This document shows positions 8,092 through 16,502 of a stretch of DNA of 48,264 nucleotides, one piece after another. The notes below the pieces were generated by a model. It was not told the origin of the DNA. It saw only the letters and a program-made list of their open reading frames with translations, and ran no database searches. Origin of the DNA: Candidatus Segatella violae (GTDB lineage Bacteria; Bacteroidota; Bacteroidia; Bacteroidales; Bacteroidaceae). The number at the start of each line of letters is the position of its first letter. The first letter of the stretch is position 1. Where the stretch lies: the NCBI GenBank assembly GCA_002440225.1, contig DJSH01000027.1, forward strand, positions 1 to 48,264. Direction: 5' to 3'. The translations under genes were made by a program, and so were the position numbers.

Positions 8092-9855
8092 ATGAAACTA
8101 AATAAATTATCATTAGCTCTGTTCCTCGGTCTTGGTGCATTGACTATGACTTCGTGCGAAGACAAACTGGAACTGGTAAACCCTAACCAGCAGACCACTG
8201 GTACCTTCGGTTTCAATGCCGATGACTTGGAAGAGTGTGTCATTGCTGCTTACCATGATATACGTATGGAGGGTTCTATGGCACGTGTTGGTTATACACT
8301 AGATGCTGTACGTGGTGATGAAGTGTGGAACTCTTCACAGGTGTGGTATCTGCCATTCGACGATATGGACGATCCTGCCACAGACGAAATCTCTATGTGG
8401 CCATGGCGTGAGTCTTACTATTGCATCAATGTATGTAATTTTATTCTCTCTCGTACAACAGGGGAAGACTCTCAACTCAGTGAGGCTATGAAACGTATCA
8501 AGGGACAGGCACTCTTCCTCCGTGCTTTCTCTTATTACAACTTGGTAGGCTATTATAAAGAGGTGCCATTGATTACAGACTATTCTACTTATTCTTCTTT
8601 GGATGGTCTGTATGGAGCTAACAACACCTTTGATGAGGTGCTCGACCAAGTAGAGACAGACTTGAAAGAGGCTATGACATTGCTTCCTAATCGCCAAGCT
8701 GGTGGTGAGTGGGCCAAGGGACGAGCTACTTGCGGTGCTGCTGCTGGATACTATGCACGTACCTTGATGTTGCGCCACAAGTATAGCGAAGCTTTGGAGG
8801 TTCTCAAAGACATCATAGGTGGACAGAAATATGGTCAGTATAAGCTAATGGCAAACTATGGAGACAATTTCCGTGAGGGCTCTCAGTATGAAAACAATGA
8901 TGAGAGTCTCTTCGAGGTTCAGTTCTTGGATTATGGTTCTCAGGGAACCGTGGATGAGTGGACTCCTGTCAATGTGAGCCCTAACGCTTCTCAGGGACAT
9001 GCTGTCGAGTCTAACTATTGCCCTGGTCGTTACGGCGGTTGGGCAGACCTGTCTGCTTCACCTTGGCTTTATCAGCTGTTTAAACAAGAGCGTACTACGG
9101 GCGGCAAGCTTGATCCACGTCTCTACTGGACAATTGGTACATACGAGACAGATTGGGAAGGCTTTGAGAATGGTAACGTAGCTTATACTACTCAGATGAC
9201 AGCGACAGATACTGTTCCTACAAACAACGATAATGGCGGTCTGCCTATTGCCAAGTGGACTAATATGCGTACCAATCTCTATGATAAGGTGGCAACTGGT
9301 CTTAAATGTGGTATCAACCTCCGCATGATGCGTTACTCTGACGTATTACTTCGTGCCGCTGAGTGTGAAAATGAGGTGAATGGTCCTACACAGCAGGCTA
9401 TCGATTGGATTAATCAGGTACGTGAGCGTGCTAACTTAAAAGATTTACAACTCTCTGATTTCGCAGGAAATAAGGATAAACTCTTTGAACAGATTGCTAA
9501 TGTGGAGCGTCCAAAGGAGTTTGGTTGTGAGAATGGTCGTGGATTGGACTTGATTCGTTGGGGATTCTTCTATGACAGTGACCGTATGGCTCAGTTGAAG
9601 GAGCATGCAACATTCCGTATCTCTCCATATAAGATTAAGGAGCCAGTTAGTTACTCTCAGGTAGGTACTGACCCACAGTTGAAATGCTCTTATGATACAT
9701 ACGTAGCAGGTCATGAATTCTTGCCTATCTATCAGACATTGTTGAATGACAACCCTAACTTGAAAGGTAACTCTGCCAACTACAACACCGACAACTCAAC
9801 CGATTTCTTCGGGAGAGGTTGGACTGTTCACCCAGTTGTGAACTTGAGCAAGTAA
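8092..9855 (+). CDS. SusD-like surface nutrient-binding lipoprotein
   Basis: This 587-aa outer-membrane lipoprotein caps the SusC channel and captures glycan. The lipobox is MTSC with Cys22 as the lipidated residue. The SusD/RagB fold is visible as TPR-like helical segments (RIKGQALFLRAFSYYNLVGYYKEVPLI; the tail region LLRAAECENEVNG and WINQVRERANL) and a C-terminal RPKEFGCENGRGLDLIRWG motif typical of the family. It lies 50 nt downstream of susC and is cotranscribed with it. A hairpin without a T tract follows 10 nt after the stop, before the next gene. Confidence 0.95.
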   Translation: MKLNKLSLALFLGLGALTMTSCEDKLELVNPNQQTTGTFGFNADDLEECVIAAYHDIRMEGSMARVGYTLDAVRGDEVWNSSQVWYLPFDDMDDPATDEISMWPWRESYYCINVCNFILSRTTGEDSQLSEAMKRIKGQALFLRAFSYYNLVGYYKEVPLITDYSTYSSLDGLYGANNTFDEVLDQVETDLKEAMTLLPNRQAGGEWAKGRATCGAAAGYYARTLMLRHKYSEALEVLKDIIGGQKYGQYKLMANYGDNFREGSQYENNDESLFEVQFLDYGSQGTVDEWTPVNVSPNASQGHAVESNYCPGRYGGWADLSASPWLYQLFKQERTTGGKLDPRLYWTIGTYETDWEGFENGNVAYTTQMTATDTVPTNNDNGGLPIAKWTNMRTNLYDKVATGLKCGINLRMMRYSDVLLRAAECENEVNGPTQQAIDWINQVRERANLKDLQLSDFAGNKDKLFEQIANVERPKEFGCENGRGLDLIRWGFFYDSDRMAQLKEHATFRISPYKIKEPVSYSQVGTDPQLKCSYDTYVAGHEFLPIYQTLLNDNPNLKGNSANYNTDNSTDFFGRGWTVHPVVNLSK

Positions 9856-9864
9856 TCGTATTCC

Positions 9865-9901
9865 TTATCCCATGGAGCTGGTCTCCAACTCCATGGGATA
9901 A
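9865..9901 (+). other. Intercistronic hairpin between susD and the surface glycan-binding gene
   Basis: A perfect 13-bp arm, TTATCCCATGGAG (9865-9877), pairs with 9889-9901. No T run follows, so it is more likely an mRNA processing or stabilising element than a terminator. Confidence 0.6.
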
Positions 9902-9942
9902 CCTAAGAACATTACACATATTTAATAAATATTGGAAATAAT

Positions 9943-11790
9943 ATGAAACACCTAAATAAATTAGCATCAGTCTTCTGTGTGGCAGCCATGGCGTTGACAG
10001 CGATGACAGGATGTGAGGGAAGTGACTTGTTTAGCGTCAACTCTCCTGATTGGCTCTCTGAAAAGATTGACTCAATCGAAAAGTCTAAGAATACAGGCGA
10101 GGAAGTGCTCGTGGGTATGAACGAGGATGTTTATACCATCGGTAGTACTGACTTTAGCTCAGGCTTTTGGACAGCATTCTCAAAGTATTATCAAGTGGAT
10201 GACAACCAGAAGTGGAATGCAGTGTTCAACTTGAACATCAATCCAAACGACAATACTTATTATAAAAACTTTGGCGTATGTATTACAAACGATGCAGATC
10301 GTGGAAGTACTGACTACAAGGAGTATGGTGTGATTCGTTTCGATTGCACAGGTGACTCAACCTCTTTTAACTCTCAGTGGAGTACAAAGACAGGTGATAA
10401 TTTTAATTACTATCTTCCATTCAAGTTCTCGGAGAGTAATCAGATTATGAGCCCTGTTGATAACAAAGATGCAGGCTTGCAGAAACTTGGTGGTAAAGTG
10501 ACATTGACTGTAGATCGTTCCAAGGTAGATACATTCTTGGTTAAGATAACCAATGGTACAGTTACCAAGACCTATACTCAGCCATATAAGATTGGCAACC
10601 TCAATGCGGATGCCAGCGATACCAAGATTCGTTGTTTCTTGGTTCCTGAGGGTTCTTACATCGACTTCCTCCAGAGCAACATCGAGCCTATTGGTGGATA
10701 TACTTCTGCCAAGGATAAGGCACCTGTATCTATGGTATTGAACAATGTGCCAGAGGAGGTAGACAAGGGTACTAAACTTGAGGATGCTATGGCTGGCGTT
10801 TCGGCTACCGTAACTTATGAGGAGGGCGTAACCAAGGTTATCCCAGCAGACCAGCTCTATTTCTCTGCCATCAATGATATGAACGAGGTTGGCGAGAAGA
10901 CACTCACTGTCATCTACAATAAGACGTTCAAGGGTGAGAATGCTTCTACTCCTATCGTAGCTTATGGTAAGTTCAAGGTGGTATCTGGCATCAAGAGCAT
11001 CAAGGTTACTCAGGCACCTACACGTACAACTTACTACTATTACAATTCAGCAGCATTGGATGGCGTAGACCATACTTTGGCTTTCGATCCAACTGGTATG
11101 GTTGTTACCGCAACATATACCGAAGGTGAGCCTTCTGTTGTTGACAACTCTAAGTTGACATTCTCTAAGGTTCCTGCAACTCCAGGTAAACATGAGGTTA
11201 CCATCACAACCGAGAATGGTCGCAAGACTACTGTTGAGGTGAATGTGGCAGAGTCTTCTGTCAAGGCTGTAACTCCTAGCCCAGCTTCTCTTGGTGCCGA
11301 GGATTGCTCTACCGCTTGGTGGTCTGTATTCACTGAGAATATGAAGGTTCCTGCTGGTGAGACTTACGAGTTTAATTTCACCAACTACTCTAGCTTGGCA
11401 GGTAACTGGAACAACTACGTGGTTATCCTTCGCAAGGCTGACGCAGCAGAATATGCTGTAGTTCGTTCAGACAACTATGGCTGGGGTGCTGGCTATGCAG
11501 CTTGTACTCCTGTCGGAACACAGCTTGTTGCTTATAGCGACTGGGCTTCATGGCTTGCTGCTATGAACGGTGCCAAGGTAAAACTCTATGTAACCAACTG
11601 CAACAATGGAACAGCCGACATCCAGGCTATCGTAACAGGTACAGACGGCACTGTAACGAACCAGAGCTATCTCGGTATCAACACAGTGGATCCAAGCGAC
11701 TTGAATGTAGCGTTCACCGTTGATGCTTCTCACTTGAAGTTTGGTGCATCTTCTGCCCGCAAGCACTACACACGTGCTCACCGCAGATAA
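9943..11790 (+). CDS. Surface glycan-binding lipoprotein with Ig-like domains and duplicated end modules
   Basis: This 615-aa lipoprotein (lipobox MTGC, Cys24) occupies the SusE/F position and probably binds the polysaccharide at the cell surface. Two related beta modules flank the middle: residues about 60-245 (GSTDFSSGFWTAFSKYYQV) and about 435-605 (GAEDCSTAWWSVFTENMKV). Between them lie two Ig-like segments with bacterial Ig-type patterns (GTKLEDAMAGVSATVTYEEG, then MVVTATYTEGEPSVVDNSKL). Aromatic residues in the modules (WWSVF, YGWGAGY) could form a carbohydrate platform. The protein ends in an unusual basic tail, RKHYTRAHRR. It follows susD by 87 nt across a hairpin and is closed by an intrinsic terminator. 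I infer binding from position and fold; no exact family name is assigned. Confidence 0.8.
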   Translation: MKHLNKLASVFCVAAMALTAMTGCEGSDLFSVNSPDWLSEKIDSIEKSKNTGEEVLVGMNEDVYTIGSTDFSSGFWTAFSKYYQVDDNQKWNAVFNLNINPNDNTYYKNFGVCITNDADRGSTDYKEYGVIRFDCTGDSTSFNSQWSTKTGDNFNYYLPFKFSESNQIMSPVDNKDAGLQKLGGKVTLTVDRSKVDTFLVKITNGTVTKTYTQPYKIGNLNADASDTKIRCFLVPEGSYIDFLQSNIEPIGGYTSAKDKAPVSMVLNNVPEEVDKGTKLEDAMAGVSATVTYEEGVTKVIPADQLYFSAINDMNEVGEKTLTVIYNKTFKGENASTPIVAYGKFKVVSGIKSIKVTQAPTRTTYYYYNSAALDGVDHTLAFDPTGMVVTATYTEGEPSVVDNSKLTFSKVPATPGKHEVTITTENGRKTTVEVNVAESSVKAVTPSPASLGAEDCSTAWWSVFTENMKVPAGETYEFNFTNYSSLAGNWNNYVVILRKADAAEYAVVRSDNYGWGAGYAACTPVGTQLVAYSDWASWLAAMNGAKVKLYVTNCNNGTADIQAIVTGTDGTVTNQSYLGINTVDPSDLNVAFTVDASHLKFGASSARKHYTRAHRR

Positions 11791-11825
11791 TCCCGAAGAG
11801 AAATCTTTGACTAAACTATAATTTT

Positions 11826-11872
11826 AAAGGCAGGTCTTTATGTGAACAGGCTTCCATAGACCTGCCTTTTTT
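11826..11872 (+). terminator. Intrinsic terminator inside the PUL, after the glycan-binding gene
   Basis: The arm AAAGGCAGGTCT (11826-11837) pairs with 11858-11869, followed by a T run to 11872. No consensus promoter is visible before the next gene, so GH43 expression probably depends on read-through. Confidence 0.8.
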
Positions 11873-11921
11873 AGAAAGAAACTAACAAGGTATATAAAAA
11901 CTAACTAAACGAAGAGAAACA

Positions 11922-13613
11922 ATGAAGAAACTTCATACTTTAGCATTCTTGCTGGCTTGCACTCTGGCTGTAGGTTGCAGTAGTAGCAGCGACGATCCTG
12001 ATGATCCAACCACTCCTACCACACCAACGACACCTACGAATCCTGATACACCATCCAGCAATCCTACTGATGCCGACCTGGCAAACTACAAGTGCCCAAC
12101 ATATGCAGATGATTATGCGTCCATATCTGCTTGGACACAGCGTAGCAAATGGAATCTTGCCAATGTGCACGACCCTTCGGTTGTGAAAGCGGCTGATGGT
12201 TACTATTATATGTATCAGACCGATGCCAGTTATGGTAACGAGCATCAAAAGGACATTCGCAACAGCAACAAGCACGGTCATTTCTTCTGCCGTCGCTCCA
12301 AGAACCTTGTAGACTGGGAATTCGTAGGAGCCACGATGGTAGGACTGCCAGACTGGGTGAAAACCAAACTCAATGAGATTCGCAAGGGAATGGGCTTGGC
12401 AGAGCGCCCTAATACATATTTCGCCAATGACCTCGACTTCGGTTTCTGGGCACCATGTGTGCGCAAGGTGAACGACAATCTCTATCGTATGTACTATGCC
12501 ATCACTTGCCCTGGTACCATCAATGGTGATGGAACTTGGAGCGAGCGTGCCTTCATCGGTTTGATGGAAACCAATGATCTTGCCAGCAACAAATGGACAG
12601 ACAAGGGATACGTCATCACCAATGCATCTGACAAGGGCTTGAACTATAAGGTGAATGCTACAGACTGGAATAACTGCTATTTCAAGTACAATGCCATCGA
12701 CCCATCTTATATTATTACTCCTCAAGGTCAGCACTGGCTTATCTATGGTTCTTGGCATAGTGGTATCGCTGCTGTCGAGCTAGATGCCAGCACAGGTAAG
12801 ACCAAGGCAACCTTGCCTAACCCTTGGGGCACAGCAAGCGACATCGCTGCTTATGGCAAGACTATCTTCACACGTACTTTGAATAATCGTTGGCAAGCAG
12901 CTGAGGCTCCAGAAGTGGTTTACCACGATGGATATTACTATCTCTTCTTAGCTTACGATGCATTGGACGTTCCTTATAATACTCGTGTACTTCGCTCCAA
13001 GAACGTGGATGGTCCTTACGAGACGATGAACAGCAGGGTGACCGATGCTGCCAAGGGCGCAGGTGACAACCCTACCGTCTTGACTCATCCTTATAAGTTC
13101 AGCCAGGGGTATGGATGGGTAGGTATTAGCCACTGTGCTGTCTTCGACGATGGCGCTGGCAACTGGTATTATGTTTCTCAGCAGCGTTTACCTGCCAATG
13201 TTGGAGGCAATGCTTATAGCAACGCCATCATGATGGGCGGTGTGCGCTCTATCAAGTGGGATAGCAACGGATGGCCTGTTGTAATGCCTGAACGTTATGG
13301 CGCCGTGCCACAGGCGGCTATCAAGGCTAGCGAATTGGCTGGTACATGGGAAGGCATCGACCTTGCTTATGAGTATGGCAAGCAGCGCACTAGCACTGAG
13401 TTTACGCTCAATGCAGATGGTACGATGACAGGTGGTACGGCTTGGCCTAATGTGAAGGTATGGAGCTTCGATGCTTCCAGCAACACCCTTACCATCGGTA
13501 CCACCAAGCTTAAGGTGCAGCGAGAGGTGGATTGGGAGGCAAATCCTCGCAAGGTAACCATCGTATATTCTGGTGCCAGCGGCAGCAAGAGCTTCTGGGG
13601 CAAGAAGAAATAA
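11922..13613 (+). CDS. GH43 endo-alpha-1,5-L-arabinanase, surface lipoprotein
   Basis: This 563-aa enzyme likely cuts the alpha-1,5-arabinan backbone at the cell surface. Lipobox AVGC has Cys19, followed at once by a Ser/Asp-rich stretch (SSSSDDPDD), which suits a surface-export signal, and a Thr/Pro linker. The five-bladed GH43 propeller has the catalytic base Asp84 (NVHDPSVV), pKa-modulating Asp260 (NAIDPSY) and general acid Glu328 (AAEAPEVV). A C-terminal beta-barrel domain of the arabinanase C-domain type (ELAGTWEGIDLAYEYGKQ to the end, about 470-563) follows, as in bacterial endo-arabinanases. It sits between two intrinsic terminators in the arabinan operon. Assignment to endo-arabinanase rather than another GH43 activity rests on this C-domain and the linked GH51. 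Confidence 0.88.
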   Translation: MKKLHTLAFLLACTLAVGCSSSSDDPDDPTTPTTPTTPTNPDTPSSNPTDADLANYKCPTYADDYASISAWTQRSKWNLANVHDPSVVKAADGYYYMYQTDASYGNEHQKDIRNSNKHGHFFCRRSKNLVDWEFVGATMVGLPDWVKTKLNEIRKGMGLAERPNTYFANDLDFGFWAPCVRKVNDNLYRMYYAITCPGTINGDGTWSERAFIGLMETNDLASNKWTDKGYVITNASDKGLNYKVNATDWNNCYFKYNAIDPSYIITPQGQHWLIYGSWHSGIAAVELDASTGKTKATLPNPWGTASDIAAYGKTIFTRTLNNRWQAAEAPEVVYHDGYYYLFLAYDALDVPYNTRVLRSKNVDGPYETMNSRVTDAAKGAGDNPTVLTHPYKFSQGYGWVGISHCAVFDDGAGNWYYVSQQRLPANVGGNAYSNAIMMGGVRSIKWDSNGWPVVMPERYGAVPQAAIKASELAGTWEGIDLAYEYGKQRTSTEFTLNADGTMTGGTAWPNVKVWSFDASSNTLTIGTTKLKVQREVDWEANPRKVTIVYSGASGSKSFWGKKK

Positions 13614-13661
13614 GAGAATTTAGTTAGTTTTAAGGTATAAAAGAATCTAAGTAGAATGTTG

Positions 13662-13698
13662 AGGGGAGTTACGCTGTGAAGCCATAACTCCCCTTTTT
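13662..13698 (+). terminator. Intrinsic terminator between the two GH43 genes
   Basis: The arm AGGGGAGTTA (13662-13671) pairs with 13685-13694, followed by a T run. Confidence 0.8.
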
Positions 13699-13715
13699 GT
13701 TAAATCGATATACAA

Positions 13716-14759
13716 ATGAAACAAACTATGATGAAATATTTAGGCGTTGTGGCAATAGCCATGATGCTAGCGCCAGCTGTGTCTCGTGCGCAACAGACTC
13801 AGGTGGTGGAGCTGCCTGTTGTGGTGGATACTCCTTTTGTGCACGACCCCGTGATGGCGTATGAGAATGGCAAGTATTATCTTTATTGCACAGGGCATGG
13901 CATCACGCAGATGATTTCCAACGACCGCAAGCACTGGACATTATCTGCTGAGGGTGTCTTGAAAAACGAGCAAATACCTGCTTGGACGCACGACAGCGTG
14001 CCAGGCTTCACCACCCATATCTGGGCTCCCGATATCATCAAGTATCGGGGTAAATGGTATATGGCTTATTCTTGCTCCACCTTTGGCAAGAATACATCGG
14101 CAATCGGATTGCTGAGCAATACCTCCTTATCTAATAAGGATGATTGGAAAGATGAGGGTTGCCTCGTCGCCTCCAAGGGCGGGAGAGATAATTGGAATGC
14201 TATCGACCCAAACTTTGTGATAGATGAGAAGGGCAAGCCTTGGATGACTTGGGGCTCCTTTTGGGATGGCATCCAACTCATTCCTCTCGACAAGAAGACG
14301 ATGCACGTAAAGAAAGGGGCGAAGCCCATGACCATCGCTCGCCGTCATGCCGTGGGCGATACATCGGTAGAGCCGAATCCTACGAGCAAGTTTGCGGGTA
14401 CCAATGCCATCGAGGCTCCTTTCGTCATGAAGCATGGCGATTATTACTATCTCTTTGTGAGCTGGGATTACTGTTGCCGAGGCATCAAGAGCAACTATCG
14501 TGTTGCCGTGGGCAGGAGCAAGAAGGTTGCCGGTCCTTACCTCGACAAGGAGGGCAAGGATATGCGAGAGGGTGGTGGCACCCTGATTCTCGAAGGCGAC
14601 AAGAAGGAGTTTGAGGCGATGGGGCATTGCTCTGCCTACAGCTTCCCTGATGGCGATTACTTCTTCTGCCATGGCTATAGCATCCCTAAGAATGGAGCCA
14701 GCATCCTCGTAGAGAAGAAAATCAACTGGACTAGCGATGGTTGGCTCATGTTGGAGTGA
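13716..14759 (+). CDS. GH43 alpha-L-arabinanase/arabinosidase, periplasmic
   Basis: This 347-aa, single-domain GH43 enzyme likely processes imported arabino-oligosaccharides in the periplasm. A type I signal peptide (about 1-25, ending VSRAQQ) has no lipobox Cys. Catalytic residues are Asp44 (FVHDPVM), Asp164 (NAIDPNF) and Glu233 (NAIEAPFV). Further propeller motifs are HIWAPDIIKYRGKWYMAYS and GHCSAYSFPDGDYFFCHGY. It lacks the arabinanase C-terminal domain of the upstream enzyme, so the pair gives a surface endo-enzyme and a periplasmic partner. The ATG at 13716 is used; a second Met at 13728 would shorten the signal peptide by four residues. It is the last gene of the operon. Confidence 0.87.
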   Translation: MKQTMMKYLGVVAIAMMLAPAVSRAQQTQVVELPVVVDTPFVHDPVMAYENGKYYLYCTGHGITQMISNDRKHWTLSAEGVLKNEQIPAWTHDSVPGFTTHIWAPDIIKYRGKWYMAYSCSTFGKNTSAIGLLSNTSLSNKDDWKDEGCLVASKGGRDNWNAIDPNFVIDEKGKPWMTWGSFWDGIQLIPLDKKTMHVKKGAKPMTIARRHAVGDTSVEPNPTSKFAGTNAIEAPFVMKHGDYYYLFVSWDYCCRGIKSNYRVAVGRSKKVAGPYLDKEGKDMREGGGTLILEGDKKEFEAMGHCSAYSFPDGDYFFCHGYSIPKNGASILVEKKINWTSDGWLMLE

Positions 14760-14821
14760 TGTTGTCTCTTAGGGGGTAAGGACACTTTTTATGAGCTTTG
14801 GTAATATTTTCTTTTATTACA

Positions 14822-14875
14822 TTGAACTTATTTCTAATATATTTTGTACCTTTGCAAGCGAATACATTAATGTAT
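14822..14875 (+). promoter_or_regulatory. Purine permease promoter with palindrome near the start site
   Basis: TACCTTTG (14847-14854) lies 22 nt after a TTG at 14822-14824. A perfect 14-bp palindrome, ATACATTAATGTAT (14862-14875), sits just past the expected start site and could be an operator. Confidence 0.6.
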
Positions 14876-14906
14876 CCTCAAATTGCAATTTTCAGCATAA
14901 AATACA

Positions 14907-16211
14907 ATGAATAAGTTAAAAGCATTATTGGGCTTCGACCCTAAGCAGACAACCGTCAAGACGGAGTTGGTCGCTGGTATGACCACCTTCTTGACCATGT
15001 GTTACATCTTGGCAGTGAACCCTACCATCCTCTCTACCACGGGCATGGACAAGGGCGCCTTGTTTACGGCTACCGCTATTGCATCAGCCATTGCCACCTT
15101 GCTGTTGGCATTCATGGCTAAATTGCCTTTCGCTCAGGCTCCTAGTATGGGACTGAACGCCTTCTTCGCCTTCACGCTCTGTCAGGCGATGGGTTTGACA
15201 TGGCAGCAGGCTTTGGCGGTATTGCTTGTGGAGGGTATCATCTTCCTCCTCATCACCTTCCTCAATATCCGTGACAAGATATTGGAGTGCATCCCGAAGA
15301 ACCTTCGATTCGCCATCTCGGCGGGCATCGGTATGTTCATCGCCTTCATCGGACTGAAGAATGCGGGTATCATCACTGCCAACGAGGCTACCTTCGTGCA
15401 GCTAGGCAAGTTTACGCCTACCTGTATTCTGGGTTTGATAAGTATCTTGGTGAGTGGAACCTTGATGGCTCGCAGAGTGAAAGGTTCGCTGTTTTTTGCC
15501 ATCATCATCTCTACCTTGATTGGTATTCCGATGGGTGTTACCCAGATAGGGGAGGGATGGATACCTGTTTCCACTCCTCATAGCATCGCTCCTATCTTCT
15601 GCCAGTTCGACTTTACAGGCTTCTTTACGCCTAAGATGGTGATGGTGGTGTTCTCCTTGTTGCTGGTCAACATCTTCGATACCATTGGTACGGTGCTTGG
15701 TTTGGTCTCAAAACTTGGCATCAAGGAGAATGAGAAGGGCGATATTCCTGGTGTGAAGGAGGCGATGATGAGTGATGCCATCGGTACTACCGCTGGTGCC
15801 TTGTTGGGTAGCTCTACCATTACCACTTATGTGGAGAGTGCTTCGGGTGTTGCCGAGGGTGGAAAGTCGGGTTTGACTTCCTTCTTTGTAGGTATCATGT
15901 TCATCTTGAGCATCTTCTTGGCTCCTATCTTCTTGCTGATTCCTAGTGCGGCAACCAGTGGCGCCTTGGTGATGGTGGGTGTGCTGATGATTGACTCGTT
16001 TAAGAAGATTGAGTTGGAGGACATCTCTGAGTCGTTCCCAGCTTTCATCACGATGATTACGATGGTGCTTTGCTATAGCATCGCCGATGGTATTTGCTTG
16101 GGCATCTTGAGCTATGTATTGATCAAAATGATGGTAGGCAAGTTCAGGGACTTGAACATCACGCTGTATATCTTGGCGATATTGCTTTTGCTCAACTACG
16201 CTTTGGGATAA
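14907..16211 (+). CDS. NCS2 family (AzgA/PbuG-like) purine permease
   Basis: This 434-aa inner-membrane permease takes up hypoxanthine, guanine or adenine. It has about 12-14 hydrophobic spans and AzgA-type motifs: an N-terminal MNKLKALLGFDPKQTTVKTELVAGMTTF-like opening, APSMGLNAFFAFT, NIFDTIGTVLGL, and the central STITTYVESASGVAEGGKSG. Length is typical. It has its own promoter (14822-14875) and a hairpin terminator, so it is a separate unit inserted between the arabinan operon and the convergent GH51 gene. No purine riboswitch is recognisable in the 50-nt leader. Confidence 0.93.
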   Translation: MNKLKALLGFDPKQTTVKTELVAGMTTFLTMCYILAVNPTILSTTGMDKGALFTATAIASAIATLLLAFMAKLPFAQAPSMGLNAFFAFTLCQAMGLTWQQALAVLLVEGIIFLLITFLNIRDKILECIPKNLRFAISAGIGMFIAFIGLKNAGIITANEATFVQLGKFTPTCILGLISILVSGTLMARRVKGSLFFAIIISTLIGIPMGVTQIGEGWIPVSTPHSIAPIFCQFDFTGFFTPKMVMVVFSLLLVNIFDTIGTVLGLVSKLGIKENEKGDIPGVKEAMMSDAIGTTAGALLGSSTITTYVESASGVAEGGKSGLTSFFVGIMFILSIFLAPIFLLIPSAATSGALVMVGVLMIDSFKKIELEDISESFPAFITMITMVLCYSIADGICLGILSYVLIKMMVGKFRDLNITLYILAILLLLNYALG

Positions 16212-16266
16212 TTTTCAGTTATAAGAGCGGAATGAAATCTATTTTTTTAGACTGGTATATATAATG

Positions 16267-16300
16267 AGGCGGCAATCTGCATCACGCAGGTTGCCGCCTT
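16267..16300 (+). terminator. Hairpin terminator after the purine permease
   Basis: AGGCGGCAA (16267-16275) pairs with 16291-16299. An inner TCTGC/GCAGG also pairs in part. The T tract is weak. Confidence 0.6.
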
Positions 16301-16346
16301 CTACTTTCTAACTAACTATCTATCAACTATTCAAAAAAGTCTATTT

Positions 16347-16447
16347 AATGCTTTTGCCCTTTCAGGGCGCATTGATTCACACTGTCGCCCCAGGGCGTTG
16401 CCCTGGGCTAGGTGCTTTTGGGCTTACAGCCCGTTTCAAACGTACAG
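16347..16447. repeat. G/C-rich palindromic intergenic repeat, half-unit copy A
   Basis: This copy contains GCTTTTGCCCTTTCAGGGC, a CCAGGGCGTTGCCCTGG hairpin, GCTAGGTGCTTTTGGGC and a terminal CGTACAG. Its reverse complement matches the left half of the copies at 26735 and 31189. It lies between convergent genes and is non-coding. Confidence 0.8.
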
Positions 16448-16468
16448 ATGGAATGCTTTTGTATCTGT

Positions 16469-16499
16469 ATTTCGCCTAAGGAAAAAACCTAGGCGAAAT
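16469..16499 (-). terminator. Hairpin just after the GH51 stop
   Basis: ATTTCGCCTA (16469-16478) pairs with 16490-16499, with an inner GG/CC. There is no downstream T run on the minus strand, so termination is likely but not certain. Confidence 0.5.
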
Positions 16500-16502
16500 C
16501 TG

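Noticed and set aside
11700..11790. Frameshift at the end of the glycan-binding lipoprotein, suggested by the odd basic tail
   Set aside because: The last beta module appears complete before the tail and a terminator follows closely, so a natural C-terminus is more likely.
14876..14906. Purine riboswitch before the permease gene
   Set aside because: The leader is only about 50 nt and shows no three-way junction fold.
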